Assembly (NCBI RefSeq): GCF_024267675.1
Contig: NZ_JALDYX010000001.1
Coordinates: 372,001-436,000 of the forward strand
Length of the DNA stretch: 64,000 nucleotides
Direction of reading: 5' to 3'
Origin: Marinobacterium sedimentorum
Lineage (GTDB): Bacteria; Pseudomonadota; Gammaproteobacteria; Pseudomonadales; Balneatricaceae
Shown here: piece after piece, positions 1-9,542 of the stretch
Position numbering within the stretch: the stretch's first letter is position 1
Layout: every line of letters starts with the position of its first letter
The notes under the pieces: generated by a model
What the model was told of the DNA's origin: nothing
What the model saw: the letters and a program-made list of their open reading frames with translations, nothing else
The model's database searches: none
Position numbers and translations under genes: made by a program

Positions 1-127
1 TCAAGTTGCGGTGCAAGCATGCGTTTCCTACTCCCTGAAGCTGCCATATTTTTAGCTTGATATACCTGCAGAGCTTACCAGAGTCGACGCAGGAGGCCGA
101 CCTGCGCGGCTCACCCCAGGTCCGGTA

Positions 128-1222
128 TCACAGGCGCTGCAACAGAGCGCCGAAGCCGAGCAGTACCCGCCCGGTTGCGGGATCCTTCAGCAGCGCATCC
201 AGCTGGCCCGCGGCAACCGGTGCCTGCGCCCTTGCCCAGACCTCTCCTGCTGCCTTATCGAACCTGGGCTGCAGCCGACGCCAACCCAGCGCCCGCTCAA
301 GCGCCTGGCATAGTTGCGCCAGGGGTGCCTGCAACTCGGCCGTTAACGGCAGCAGGGCCGAAAAGCAATGCAGCAGGGTCTGCAACTCCAGGCAGGCAGC
401 GGCGGCGCTTTCAGCGCCCGACCAGTCACGGGCCATGCATTGCGCCATGCCTGGGTCCAGGCTGAGAGAACCGCGCCAGCCATCAAGACCACGGCTGGCG
501 CGGGTCAGCGCGCGCTGGGCGAGAGCTGTAAAAGTATCCTCTGAATTCAGCTCGGCGGGGTGCAAGGGGGCCTCGGGGCGCTCGTCCATAGCCCCCAGCA
601 GGCGATAACCCCGCTCGGCCTTGCTGATATCGCTCAGCAACACCGGAACTGCCTCGGCCAGTATCATGGCAACGCTATACAGATCCGCCGCCGAGCCCTG
701 CTTGAGTTCAAGCTCCAGCTCACACAGCGCCGTGGTCACCGCAGCGGCGCCGGCCGCTGTCGCGCTCACCAGGCCCCGATCCAGCACCAGCTCGATCAGT
801 GCCTGCTCACCGCCGGTGCTCTGTGGCCGCAGCATCCAGCTGGTGCGCTCAAAATCGGTGCTAAAGGCCGGTACAATGCGCCGCTGCACCTCGCTCCCCT
901 GCAGCGCCTCGGGCCAGTCCGCCGTCGCCAAAAGGCTGTAATCCAGTTCGGGCGTCGGCAGATCCCATTCCCATTCGTTACGCTGATGCAAACCGCCGCG
1001 GCTCGACCCCCGGGTTTTCAGGGTCTGGATATAGCGCTCACCCTGCTCGCGAATACGCAGCGCCACACGGTGCTGCGCCAGCAGCCGATCGGGGGTGTCG
1101 AAATACTGGTTACTCAGGCGCTGACAGGCACCCGAATCAGACTCTGCCAGTAGCGGCAGAGCCATGAATGCAGCCGCCTGCTGCGGATCGATACTCAGCT
1201 TTAACTCAATTTCCCGCGCCAT
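128..1222 (-). CDS. CYTH-domain inorganic triphosphatase (YgiF-like)
   Basis: Predicted cytosolic CYTH-family phosphohydrolase, by family knowledge hydrolysing inorganic triphosphate. The N-terminus carries the ExExK signature (E4, E6, K8 in MAREIELKL), followed by charged strands expected to line the CYTH tunnel up to about residue 200. The remaining 150 residues are Ala/Leu/Arg-rich and helical, in the place of a CHAD domain, but are shorter than the usual CHAD; the protein has 364 residues against about 430 for E. coli YgiF. It is divergent from the phosphate-transport pair starting at 1416, which fits a polyphosphate or phosphate context, but that link is inference. Confidence 0.85.
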   Translation of the reverse strand: MAREIELKLSIDPQQAAAFMALPLLAESDSGACQRLSNQYFDTPDRLLAQHRVALRIREQGERYIQTLKTRGSSRGGLHQRNEWEWDLPTPELDYSLLATADWPEALQGSEVQRRIVPAFSTDFERTSWMLRPQSTGGEQALIELVLDRGLVSATAAGAAAVTTALCELELELKQGSAADLYSVAMILAEAVPVLLSDISKAERGYRLLGAMDERPEAPLHPAELNSEDTFTALAQRALTRASRGLDGWRGSLSLDPGMAQCMARDWSGAESAAAACLELQTLLHCFSALLPLTAELQAPLAQLCQALERALGWRRLQPRFDKAAGEVWARAQAPVAAGQLDALLKDPATGRVLLGFGALLQRL

Positions 1223-1415
1223 GAATGCTTCCGTCTAGAAGGGTTGAATAAGGAGTTTAACCGCCCGGCAGCGCCCTGCGTAAGATCGGAACGGGACTAA
1301 CACCACGGCTGCCTGGGCATAAAAGTGTTAAAAAAATATTCCACTTTTACTACACCAGCGCTTTATGCCCACTTATACTTGCGCCCGAAGTCGTGACAAC
1401 CAACAGGGATACCCC

Positions 1416-2096
1416 ATGGTAACCAATAATCCGATTCTGCAGATGTTTGCACGCTCGCCGTTCAAACCCATGCAGGAACACATTGCCAAGGCTCAGTCTT
1501 GCGCCCTTCAGCTGATTCCATTCTTTGATGCCGTAATGGCTAATGACTGGGAAGCAGCTGCGGCCGTCCAGCAGCGGATTGCTGTACTGGAGCATGAAGC
1601 GGATGCGATGAAAAAGGAGGTTCGTACGCACCTGCCCAACAGCATTTTTCTGCCCGTCCCCAGGGCCGATCTGCTTGAACTGCTGCGCATGCAGGACAAG
1701 ATCGCGAACCGTTCCAAGGACATCGCCGGCCTGATGCTCGGGCGCAAAATGGCCGTACCCGCTGCGATCCAGCCACAGATGAGCCTCTTTGTCCGCAGTG
1801 CGCTGCAGACATCCGCCCAGGCCCTGACAGCGCTGAACGAACTGGACGAACTGATCAGCTCGGGTTTCGGTGGTCATGAAGTCAAGTCTGTTGAAGGGAT
1901 GATCAACAGCATTGACGACCTCGAACACGATGCCGACGACCTGGAGCGCGAAATCCGCAGCGCCTTGTTCGCCGTGGAAAAAGACATGCACCCGATCGAT
2001 GCGATGTTCCTGTACAAGGTCATCAACTGGATCGGCGACCTCGCCGACCGCGCCCAGCAAGTAGGCGCGCGCCTGCAATTGCTGCTCGCACGCTAA
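1416..2096 (+). CDS. DUF47/TIGR00153 family PhoU-like protein
   Basis: A 226-residue all-helical PhoU-like protein of the TIGR00153 (DUF47) family, usually encoded next to Pit phosphate transporters and thought to modulate them. The start at MVTNNPILQMF is preferred over an in-frame ATG 51 bases upstream because AGGGA lies 7 bases before it and family members begin here. Acidic motifs such as DDLEHDADDLEREI (about residues 168-181) resemble the metal-binding repeats of PhoU. The stop is 24 bases before the Pit permease start, so the two are very likely cotranscribed. Confidence 0.9.
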   Translation: MVTNNPILQMFARSPFKPMQEHIAKAQSCALQLIPFFDAVMANDWEAAAAVQQRIAVLEHEADAMKKEVRTHLPNSIFLPVPRADLLELLRMQDKIANRSKDIAGLMLGRKMAVPAAIQPQMSLFVRSALQTSAQALTALNELDELISSGFGGHEVKSVEGMINSIDDLEHDADDLEREIRSALFAVEKDMHPIDAMFLYKVINWIGDLADRAQQVGARLQLLLAR

Positions 2097-2120
2097 GCCT
2101 TTCGTACCAAGGATTTCCAC

Positions 2121-3386
2121 ATGAACATGATTGCACAGCACGGCGATATGATCGTCATCCTTGCCTGCATCTTCGGTTTCTTCATGGCCTGGGGCGTAGG
2201 CGCCAATGACGTTGCCAATGCCATGGGCACCTCAGTCGGCTCCCGTGCCCTGACCCTGAAACAGGCGATCATGATCGCCATTCTGTTCGAGTTTGCCGGC
2301 GCCTACCTGGCCGGCGGCGCAGTCACAGACACTATCCGCAAGGGTATTATTGATCCGGACCTGCTCGCAGGCTCACCGGATCTGCTGATTTACGGCATGC
2401 TCGCCGCCTTGCTGGCCGCGGGCCTCTGGCTGCTGATTGCCACCCATTACGGCTGGCCGGTATCCACTACCCACTCCATCGTGGGTGCCATTGTCGGCTT
2501 TGCCGCCGTGGGCATATCGCCGGAGGCGGTACAGTGGGGCAAGGTCACCAGCATTGTTGCCAGCTGGGTAGTGTCGCCACTGATGGCCGGATTTATCGCC
2601 TTCTTCCTGTTCCGTACGGTGCAGGCGCTGATCCTGGATACGGCAGATCCGTTCAAGAACGCCAAAAAATATGTGCCTGCCTACATCTTTCTGGTCGGTT
2701 TCATCATTGCCATGGTGACCTTCACCAAGGGCCTCAAGCATATTGGCCTGCACCTTAGCTGGACCGAAAGTGTGCTCTACTCCGTCGGCTTTGGTATTTT
2801 CACCCTGCTGGTGGGTGTGATGCTGCAGCGCAACATCCAGCCCAACCCAGTGGCGGATCGTGACTACCACTTTGCCAGCGTCGAGAAGATTTTTGCCATC
2901 CTGATGATGTTCACAGCCTGCGCCATGGCCTTTGCCCACGGTTCCAATGACGTGGCCAATGCCGTTGGTCCGCTGGCCGCCATCGTCGGCGTTGTCAGCG
3001 CAGGCGGTGCCGTGGCACAGAAAACCTCAATGCCCACCTGGATTCTGCTGCTCGGTGGCGCAGGTATCGTTGCCGGCCTGATGATGTATGGCCACAAGGT
3101 TATCGCGACCGTGGGCAACAACATCACGGAACTCACACCGAGTCGCGGTTTTGCCGCGACCCTGGCGGCAGCCACCACCGTGGTAATCGCATCGGGTACC
3201 GGTCTGCCGATTTCCACCACCCACACCCTGGTGGGCGCCGTACTGGGCGTGGGCATGGCCCGAGGCCTGGCGGCACTAAACTTGCGCGTGGTTGGCACCA
3301 TCTTTATATCCTGGATCATTACCCTGCCGGCCGGCGCACTGCTGGCCATCATGTTCTTCTTCATGTTCAAGGGCATGTTCAGCTAG
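2121..3386 (+). CDS. pit: Pit-type low-affinity inorganic phosphate transporter
   Basis: Inner-membrane phosphate permease of the PiT family (421 residues, about ten or eleven hydrophobic segments). Both internally repeated family signatures are visible: GANDVANAMGTS near residues 27-38 and GSNDVANAVGP near residue 274, plus two STTH motifs (PVSTTHSIVGA and PISTTHTLVGA). It probably moves neutral metal-phosphate complexes by proton symport, as known for the family. An AAGGA ribosome binding site precedes the ATG. It is the second gene of the operon after the TIGR00153 protein and is followed by a strong terminator. Confidence 0.95.
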   Translation: MNMIAQHGDMIVILACIFGFFMAWGVGANDVANAMGTSVGSRALTLKQAIMIAILFEFAGAYLAGGAVTDTIRKGIIDPDLLAGSPDLLIYGMLAALLAAGLWLLIATHYGWPVSTTHSIVGAIVGFAAVGISPEAVQWGKVTSIVASWVVSPLMAGFIAFFLFRTVQALILDTADPFKNAKKYVPAYIFLVGFIIAMVTFTKGLKHIGLHLSWTESVLYSVGFGIFTLLVGVMLQRNIQPNPVADRDYHFASVEKIFAILMMFTACAMAFAHGSNDVANAVGPLAAIVGVVSAGGAVAQKTSMPTWILLLGGAGIVAGLMMYGHKVIATVGNNITELTPSRGFAATLAAATTVVIASGTGLPISTTHTLVGAVLGVGMARGLAALNLRVVGTIFISWIITLPAGALLAIMFFFMFKGMFS

Positions 3387-3407
3387 CAATCCAAACCCGC
3401 TCTACGC

Positions 3408-3444
3408 AAATGGCGCCTTCATCCGAAGGCGCCATTTCTGTTTT
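3408..3444 (+). terminator. Rho-independent terminator after pit
   Basis: A perfect 13-bp stem (3408-3420 with 3425-3437, core TGGCGCCTTC/GAAGGCGCCA) with a 4-base ATCC loop is followed by CTGTTTT. Confidence 0.9.
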
Positions 3445-3456
3445 CAGTGCCCTCTA

Positions 3457-3619
3457 GCAGCCTGTCGGACTTGGCCGATCGTAGCGAGGGAAAGACCGAT
3501 TTGAGTTAGTTTTTGAGCTCTTTTGAGGCAAATAGTGGTTCTATTTAACAAGAAAGAGTACAAAAAATAATCAAATTCGGCTTTTCCGCAGTAGATCAGT
3601 GGTAAGTCCGACAGGCTGC
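3457..3619. repeat. Palindromic MITE-like element, subfamily A, full copy
   Basis: A 163-bp unit with perfect 16-bp terminal inverted repeats GCAGCCTGTCGGACTT (3457-3472) and AAGTCCGACAGGCTGC (3604-3619). The whole interior is an imperfect palindrome folding around AATAGTGG/CTATTT at 3531-3549. That 19-bp centre is identical to 42065-42083 in the second full copy. It lies between the pit terminator and argE and has no coding capacity. A deleted relative is at 56434-56485. Confidence 0.85.
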
Positions 3620-3700
3620 AAATCTGCCAGGACACAACATAGACCAGTGTCCGTAAAGCCTGCACAATAGAGCGCATGTCATCTGCCTTCGAGGTCTGTC

Positions 3701-4870
3701 ATGCCCGCCGCCATTCCCGATCTGGCCACCATGTTGCGCGAACTGATCGCGGTTCCGTCAATCAGCTGCTCGTCCCCCGACTGGGACCAAAGCAACCACG
3801 GCGTTATCACCAAGCTTGAAAGCTGGCTGTCGGATCTGGGCTTTAGCACCGAGGTGATGCCCGTGCCCGGCCAGCCCGGCAAATCCAACCTGATCGCCAC
3901 CCTGGGGACAGGGCCCGGCGGACTGGTGCTGTCCGGCCATACCGATACCGTTCCCTGCAACAGCGAGCTGTGGAAAAGCGATCCGTTTCGCCTCGATGAA
4001 CGGGACAACCGCTTCTACGGCCTTGGCACCTGCGACATGAAGGGCTTCTTCCCGATTGCCATTGAAGCGGCACGGCGCTTCGTGGGTCAGCCCCTTAAGC
4101 AGCCGCTGATCATCCTGGCGACCGCCGATGAGGAAAGTTCCATGAGCGGCGCCCGCGCTTTGGCCGAAGCCGGCCGCCCCAAGGCCCGTTATGCCGTCAT
4201 TGGCGAGCCAACCAGTATCAAGCCCATTTACATGCACAAGGGCATCATGATGGATGTGGTGCGGGTCCGCGGCCGCTCCGGCCATTCCTCGGACCCAAGC
4301 CTGGGTGCCAGCGCGCTTGAAGCCATGCACAGCGTTATGGGGGAGCTGATCGCCTTTCGCCGCGAGCTGCAGCAGCAGTATCGGCAGAGCGATTTCACCG
4401 TCTCGGTACCGACCCTGAATCTGGGCTGCATCCACGGTGGCGACAACCCCAACCGCATCTGTGGCCGCTGCGAGCTGGAGTTCGACCTGCGCCCGCTCCC
4501 GGGCATGAGTATCGATGTACTGCGCGAATCCATCCACAAGCGTCTGGCACCCCTGCAGCAGCCCTTCGGCGTAACCATCGATGTCGAGGAGCTGTTCCCG
4601 GGCATACCGCCGTTCCAGAATTCGCGTACATCGGAACTGGTACGCACCGCAGAACAACTGACCGGCCACCAGGCCGAAGCGGTTGCATTCGGTACCGAGG
4701 CACCCTTCCTGCAGGGCCTGGGGATGGATACCATCGTCATGGGACCCGGCAGTATTGCCCAGGCGCACCAGCCCGACGAATACCTCGACCACGACCAGAT
4801 CAACCCCATGGTTGCGGTGCTTGAACAACTGATTCAGAAATACTGCCTGCACGGCGCAACGGACTCCTGA
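3701..4870 (+). CDS. argE: Acetylornithine deacetylase
   Basis: Cytosolic M20-family zinc hydrolase removing the acetyl group from N-acetyl-L-ornithine in arginine synthesis (389 residues). Metal and catalytic motifs are in order: SGHTDTVP (H80, D82), GTCDMKGFF near 112, ADEESS with the general-base pair E144-E145, and the GEPTS segment of the ArgE subfamily. The stop codon is one base before the argA start, so argE-argA form a tight operon. This pairs a linear-pathway deacetylase with N-acetylglutamate synthase, as in enterobacteria. Confidence 0.93.
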   Translation: MPAAIPDLATMLRELIAVPSISCSSPDWDQSNHGVITKLESWLSDLGFSTEVMPVPGQPGKSNLIATLGTGPGGLVLSGHTDTVPCNSELWKSDPFRLDERDNRFYGLGTCDMKGFFPIAIEAARRFVGQPLKQPLIILATADEESSMSGARALAEAGRPKARYAVIGEPTSIKPIYMHKGIMMDVVRVRGRSGHSSDPSLGASALEAMHSVMGELIAFRRELQQQYRQSDFTVSVPTLNLGCIHGGDNPNRICGRCELEFDLRPLPGMSIDVLRESIHKRLAPLQQPFGVTIDVEELFPGIPPFQNSRTSELVRTAEQLTGHQAEAVAFGTEAPFLQGLGMDTIVMGPGSIAQAHQPDEYLDHDQINPMVAVLEQLIQKYCLHGATDS

Positions 4871-4871
4871 C

Positions 4872-6215
4872 GTGACAAACGACATCCAGCAATACGTAAA
4901 CTGGTTCCGCCAGTCATCGCCCTACATCAACGCTCACCGCGGCAAGACGTTCGTACTGATGCTCGGGGGTGATGCGGTGGTGGACGCCAATTTCGCCAAT
5001 ATCGTGCATGACATAGTGCTGCTCAACAGCCTGGGCGTACGCCTGGTGCTGGTATACGGATCGCGCCTGCAGATCGAACAGCGCCTGGCGGAACGGGGCC
5101 TGCAGTCACGCCTGCACCACGACATGCGCGTGACCGACAGCGAGACCCTGAACTGCGTTATCGATGCCTGTGGTTATCAGCGCTGCCTTATCGAGGCCCG
5201 GCTGTCGATGGGACTGGCCAACACGCCTATGCACGGTGCGCGCATTCGCGTCTGCTCCGGCAACTTTGTAACAGCACGCCCCTACGGCATCCATGAGGGT
5301 ATGGACCTGATGCATACCGGTGAAGTGCGCCGGGTAGACAAGACCGCCATCGCGCGCCACCTGGATCAGGGCGAAATCATCCTGCTGTCCAATATTGGCT
5401 ACTCCCCCACCGGGGAAATGTTCAACCTGGCCATCGAGGAGGTCGCGACTGAAGCCGCCAAGGCGCTGGGCGCCGAAAAGCTGATCCTGTTTGGCTCCAC
5501 TAAAGGTGTGTTCGACAGCAGCGGCGTGCTGCGCAGCGAACTGCTGACCCGCACCGCCGAGCGCATGGTCAAGCAGTACCTCACCCGTATGGAGTCCGAA
5601 GCGCCGGATCAGGAATATACCGAACTGTCGCGCCAGCTCGACGCCGCCGTGATCGCCTGCAACCACGGCATCCCCCGTTGCCACCTGATCAGCTACCAGG
5701 AGAACGGAGCCCTGCTGAGCGAGCTGTTTACCCGCGACGGCGCCGGCACCATGGTGGTACGCGAATCCTACGAACAGGTGCGCCAGGCGTCTATTGAGGA
5801 TGTCGGTGGCATTCTGGAACTCATAGCCCCGCTGGAACAGGCCGGCATTCTGGTGCGGCGTTCACGCGAACTGCTGGAAGCGGAGATCGAACAGTTCACC
5901 ATAGTGGAGCGCGATGGCGCCATTATCGCCTGCGCGGCACTTTATCCGTTCAGCAATGAAGGTATGGGGGAGCTGGCCTGTGTGGCGGTGTCCAACCTCT
6001 ATCGCGGCGGCGAGCGCGGAGACATGCTGCTCGGCGCCATCGAGGATGTGGCCCGGGAAATGGGGTTATCGCAGTTATTTGTGCTGACCACGCGCACGGC
6101 GCACTGGTTTGTCGAGCGCGGTTTTGTCGAGGCGCCGCTGGAACAGCTGCCCGGCAAGCGCAAGGAACTCTACAACTACCAGCGTAACTCCAAGGTCTTT
6201 ATCAAACCTATCTGA
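4872..6215 (+). CDS. argA: N-acetylglutamate synthase
   Basis: Catalyses acetyl-CoA + L-glutamate to N-acetyl-L-glutamate, the first arginine-pathway step. The 447-residue protein has an amino-acid-kinase-like domain (about 1-290, with KTFVLMLGGDAV near the N-terminus), which binds the arginine feedback inhibitor in this family, then a GNAT domain (about 300-447, with LACVAVSNLYRGGERGDMLL). The start is GTG, one base after the argE stop. The last 25 bases of the gene are almost exactly duplicated 55 bp downstream (see the repeat at 6191-6270). Confidence 0.95.
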   Translation: MTNDIQQYVNWFRQSSPYINAHRGKTFVLMLGGDAVVDANFANIVHDIVLLNSLGVRLVLVYGSRLQIEQRLAERGLQSRLHHDMRVTDSETLNCVIDACGYQRCLIEARLSMGLANTPMHGARIRVCSGNFVTARPYGIHEGMDLMHTGEVRRVDKTAIARHLDQGEIILLSNIGYSPTGEMFNLAIEEVATEAAKALGAEKLILFGSTKGVFDSSGVLRSELLTRTAERMVKQYLTRMESEAPDQEYTELSRQLDAAVIACNHGIPRCHLISYQENGALLSELFTRDGAGTMVVRESYEQVRQASIEDVGGILELIAPLEQAGILVRRSRELLEAEIEQFTIVERDGAIIACAALYPFSNEGMGELACVAVSNLYRGGERGDMLLGAIEDVAREMGLSQLFVLTTRTAHWFVERGFVEAPLEQLPGKRKELYNYQRNSKVFIKPI

Positions 6216-6270
6216 CACTCGGCAACAACCCAGCAACGATTCGTGCAAGGTCTTTATCAAGCCGATCTGA
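6191..6270 (+). repeat. Direct duplication of the argA 3' end
   Basis: The final 25 bases of argA (6191-6215, coding KVFIKPI and stop) recur at 6246-6270 with 23 of 25 bases identical, separated by 30 bases. The second copy lies outside any gene, between convergent argA and the sensor kinase. Confidence 0.85.
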
Positions 6271-6322
6271 GCGTCCGCACTGCGGATCAGGCGACAGCTC
6301 AGGCCACGCTGGCGGCCGCTCT

Positions 6323-7699
6323 TCAGACGGAGACGGCCGGCAGCAGGATGCGAAAACGGGCACCGCCGAGCGGCGACTCATGGATACTGAGCTCGCCGTT
6401 GTAGCTGCTGAGAATATCCACCGCCACCGCCAGACCAATGCCCTGCCCCGGCGCCGAGGTATCAAGCCGCTCGCCGCGCTGCAGCACCACATCACGGCGC
6501 TCGGGCGACACTCCGGCACCATCGTCGTCTATATAGATCTGCAGGTTGTCGGCATCCTGCAGCCTGGCAACCACGCGCACCTTCTGCTGACCATACTTGC
6601 AGGCGTTTTCCAGCAGATTGCCCAGCAGCTCCATCAGATCCCGTTCATCGCCGGCAAAGCGCAGCCCTTCGGCCAGCTGGTGTTCAATCTGCACGTCCTT
6701 GTCACGGTAAACTTTGATCAACGCCTGGGAGATACGCTGCACTATGGGCGCCACATCCACGCCGGCGGCAATCTGCCGGCCCTGACTCTTCACCGCCCGG
6801 GCCAGCTGATACTGCACTATCTGCCCCATGCGCTCGGTCTGGTCATTGACGATGTGCTGGTACTCATCATAGGGCAGGGCTTCCTCAGCCAGCCCGCGAA
6901 TCACCGCCAGCGGCGTCTTGAGACTGTGCGCCAGATCCCCCAGAGTATTACGGTAGCGCTCGCGCTGACGCCGTTCGCTGTCGAGCAGCAGATTGAGATT
7001 TTCGGTCACCGGCTGCACTTCCAGCGGATAGGCGCCTTCCAGCTTGCGGGCGTCGCCGCTCTCAATACGCTTGAGATCCAGCGCCAGGGCGTCCAGCGGT
7101 TTGAGACTCCAACGCAGAATCACGTACTGCACCAGAATGGCCAGCAAAAACAGCAGGCTGAGCCAGCTCACCAGCTGATTGCGATAGGCCCGCAACTCGG
7201 CCTGCAGCGGCCGGTCAGTTTCCAGCACGTTGATCAGGTACTGATGCTCCCGGCCGGCGCTTTCCCACACCACCGGGTACTGGTACAGATAGAGGCCGTG
7301 TTCGGGCAAATGGGTAAACAGGACGTCCCCGGGGGCCAGGGGCGTATCGTGCAACGCCAGCAGCAGGGACGCCGACAGCAGCATGCTGGATTCGGAGCGC
7401 CATTGCAGCGCGCCGCTGCGGCTTTCAATCACACCATAGAGACCGGACTCTACCTGTCCGAAGCGCGGCTCGCGCAGCGCCTGGGGAATACTCAGCCGCC
7501 CCTCCTGAAATTCAGCGGCGCCCAGCAGCAGGTATACCTGCAGCTTGAGGCGTTCACGCTCGGCGGTTTCAAGGCTGTGCAGAAATGCATTTTGCAGTGC
7601 AAACCAGGCACTGAAGAAAACCACCGGCAGCAGACTGCAGGAAAAAAACAGCAGGCGCGCCCTGAGAGAGCGTACCCGGGGGCGGAGCAGTCGCAGCAT
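6323..7699 (-). CDS. PhoQ-like sensor histidine kinase
   Basis: Membrane sensor kinase of 458 residues: TM1 about 13-33, a periplasmic sensor about 35-176, TM2 about 177-196, a linker, HisKA with the phosphoacceptor H258 in GDLAHSLKTPL, and a HATPase domain with the N box ELLGNLLENACKYG and G box GQGIGLAV. The sequence style (LAHSLKTPLAV, short GHKL domain) is that of the PhoQ group, whose members sense divalent cations or antimicrobial peptides; the ligand here is unknown. Its ATG overlaps the stop of the response regulator gene (TGATG), so the pair is translationally coupled. Confidence 0.92.
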   Translation of the reverse strand: MLRLLRPRVRSLRARLLFFSCSLLPVVFFSAWFALQNAFLHSLETAERERLKLQVYLLLGAAEFQEGRLSIPQALREPRFGQVESGLYGVIESRSGALQWRSESSMLLSASLLLALHDTPLAPGDVLFTHLPEHGLYLYQYPVVWESAGREHQYLINVLETDRPLQAELRAYRNQLVSWLSLLFLLAILVQYVILRWSLKPLDALALDLKRIESGDARKLEGAYPLEVQPVTENLNLLLDSERRQRERYRNTLGDLAHSLKTPLAVIRGLAEEALPYDEYQHIVNDQTERMGQIVQYQLARAVKSQGRQIAAGVDVAPIVQRISQALIKVYRDKDVQIEHQLAEGLRFAGDERDLMELLGNLLENACKYGQQKVRVVARLQDADNLQIYIDDDGAGVSPERRDVVLQRGERLDTSAPGQGIGLAVAVDILSSYNGELSIHESPLGGARFRILLPAVSV

Positions 7700-8385
7700 C
7701 AGTCCTGGGTAACCTGCGCCAGATCAAAGCGATAACCCAGGCCGCGCACGGTCGTAATGGGTTGCAGGGTCTGGTCCGGATCCAGCTTCTGGCGCAGGCG
7801 GCGTATAAACACCTCCAGCACGTTGCTGTCACGGTCAAAGTCCTGGTGGTACAGGTGCTCGGTCAGCTCGGTCTTGGAAATGGTCTTGCCGGCATTCAGG
7901 ATCAGGTATTCCAGGGTGCGGAACTCGTAGCTGGTGAGCTTCACCGGCCGGTCCTCCAGCGTCACCACCCGGCCCGAGGTATCCAGTGCTATGGGCCCGA
8001 AGCGCATCACCGGAGTCGCATGACCTGCAGCCCGGCGCACCAGCGCATTGAGACGCGCCATCAGCTCTTCGACATGAAACGGCTTCACCAGATAGTCGTC
8101 GGCGCCGGCTTCCAGCCCCTCGACCTTGTCCTGCCAATCGCCGCGCGCAGTCAGGATCAGCACTGGAAACAGCTTCTGTTCTGCCCGCCAGCGGCGAATC
8201 ACTTCGACCCCGGACAGTTTGGGCAGCCCCAGATCCACCACCGCAAGATCGTAGGGATATTCCACCCCCATAAAGGCGGCATCTTCACCGTCGGCACTTT
8301 CTTCCACGGTGTAACCGCGACTCTCAAGCGCCGTTTTTAACTGGCGGCGCAAATCCTTGTCATCTTCGACGATCAGTACTTTCAT
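7699..8385 (-). CDS. PhoP-like OmpR-family response regulator
   Basis: A 228-residue transcription regulator with a receiver domain (acidic pocket E7-D8-D9, phosphoacceptor D51 in VVDLGLP, K in LVKPF near 102) and a C-terminal winged-helix domain of the OmpR/PhoB class ending FIRRLRQKLDPD...TVRGLGYRF. It is the middle gene of a three-gene minus-strand operon: its start overlaps the PepSY gene stop (ATGA) and its stop overlaps the kinase start. By family it is phosphorylated by the adjacent kinase. Confidence 0.94.
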   Translation of the reverse strand: MKVLIVEDDKDLRRQLKTALESRGYTVEESADGEDAAFMGVEYPYDLAVVDLGLPKLSGVEVIRRWRAEQKLFPVLILTARGDWQDKVEGLEAGADDYLVKPFHVEELMARLNALVRRAAGHATPVMRFGPIALDTSGRVVTLEDRPVKLTSYEFRTLEYLILNAGKTISKTELTEHLYHQDFDRDSNVLEVFIRRLRQKLDPDQTLQPITTVRGLGYRFDLAQVTQD

Positions 8386-8729
8386 CCGTCGTTACCCCTG
8401 GCATTGATTATCTGACCCGACTGGACATCCACCAGCACATCCCGCACCCGTCCGGCATTGACCAGACGGATGCGATAAGCCGGGCGTCCCTGAAATTCAA
8501 TTTCGGTCGCCTTGACCACCTGACCCTTGTATTGGCTGCGAACCAGCTCGACCGCCTGCTGCACGCTGATGCCCCGCTCCGCCACTTGCAGCAGCGGGGC
8601 TTGCATTAACAGGCCCCCGGTGACATTTTCAGCCCGGGCAATCGGGACCAGCGCCAGGCACAGCATCAGCGCACACGAGGTAAAGCTGATGCCCGACAGG
8701 CGCCGAAGACTATAGGTTCGCAACATCAA
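8382..8729 (-). CDS. Periplasmic PepSY-domain protein
   Basis: A small secreted protein of 115 residues with a signal peptide ending ARA|EN near residue 33, followed by one PepSY-type domain (VQQAVELVRSQYKGQVVKA, then RPAYRIRLVNAGRVRDVLVDVQSGQI). It is the first gene of the operon with the PhoP/PhoQ-like pair, a common arrangement in pseudomonads. PepSY domains are thought to restrain peptidases or act as periplasmic modulators; here it may tune the sensor kinase, which is inference. Confidence 0.85.
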   Translation of the reverse strand: MMLRTYSLRRLSGISFTSCALMLCLALVPIARAENVTGGLLMQAPLLQVAERGISVQQAVELVRSQYKGQVVKATEIEFQGRPAYRIRLVNAGRVRDVLVDVQSGQIINARGNDG

Positions 8730-8762
8730 GGTCCGCTCCTGATTCTATTCTTGTCCGGCCCT

Positions 8763-9332
8763 TCAGCCATGCCTGTGTACGGGTGCCACATCCACCTTGA
8801 CGCGAATGCGCTTGCCGGGATGATCCGCCGTCGTGGTGTGATACACCTGACCTCGATAACGGTAACTGACGCGATATCCGGAAACGGTTTCATGATACTC
8901 CACATCCGGTTTTACGGCACAGCGCCGTTCGGTCACCGTGTCGTAGCGTTCATGCCGGCGGCCGGCCAGCTCGTGCCCCAGAGTGGCACCTACGGCCACC
9001 CCCACGGCGGTCCCTGCCTGATGCTGGTGACGGTCGCGTCCCAGCTCATGGCCGACGACACCACCGATAACACCGCCTACCAGCGCGCCACCGACGGCAT
9101 CGCCGCGGCGGTAGCCATCGGCCCTGACCCGTACCTGCTCATTCCAGCAAACCTCTCGCTCAACCCTTATCCGCTCGCGCTGAATAATGGGATCAACGTC
9201 GACCACCTTGGCGTAGTCGTAGCGGCCATGATGTCTGGATTCGTGCCAGTCGTCACCGTCCCGGGAACCGGCCTGGGCCAGGGGCGCCAGTAGCCAGATC
9301 GCAATTAATCCTGTGCATAGTATGCGTGACAT
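8763..9332 (-). CDS. Glycine-zipper 2TM domain envelope protein
   Basis: An exported protein of 189 residues. A signal peptide (MSRILCTGLIAIWLLAPLAQ) is followed by a His/Arg/Asp-rich segment. A glycine-zipper hairpin follows (GGALVGGVIGGVVGHELG and GTAVGVAVGATLGHELAG, about residues 80-122), then a Tyr-rich C-terminal segment with a conserved-looking CAV...GYRVSYRYRGQVY. This layout matches the glycine zipper 2TM/17-kDa surface antigen family, probably outer-membrane associated. Function is unknown. It follows the PepSY gene's promoter side on the same strand, with a 33-base gap. Confidence 0.8.
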   Translation of the reverse strand: MSRILCTGLIAIWLLAPLAQAGSRDGDDWHESRHHGRYDYAKVVDVDPIIQRERIRVEREVCWNEQVRVRADGYRRGDAVGGALVGGVIGGVVGHELGRDRHQHQAGTAVGVAVGATLGHELAGRRHERYDTVTERRCAVKPDVEYHETVSGYRVSYRYRGQVYHTTTADHPGKRIRVKVDVAPVHRHG

Positions 9333-9542
9333 TATCTGCCTCCTTGATCTCAGGAATGCTTTACTCTGACACCTACTTTAGACAGGAGCGCCTGAATCCG
9401 GCATTAACTCCCCAGCCCCGCAGCAACACCACATCCGGCGGCAGTACTGCACCCTAGTTGGCTTCTGTTATACTCGCCGTTTCCCAATACAGGCGTGTCG
9501 CCAGCCATGCTGGCGCGCCGCAGCAGCCGAGGACACAAGGTC

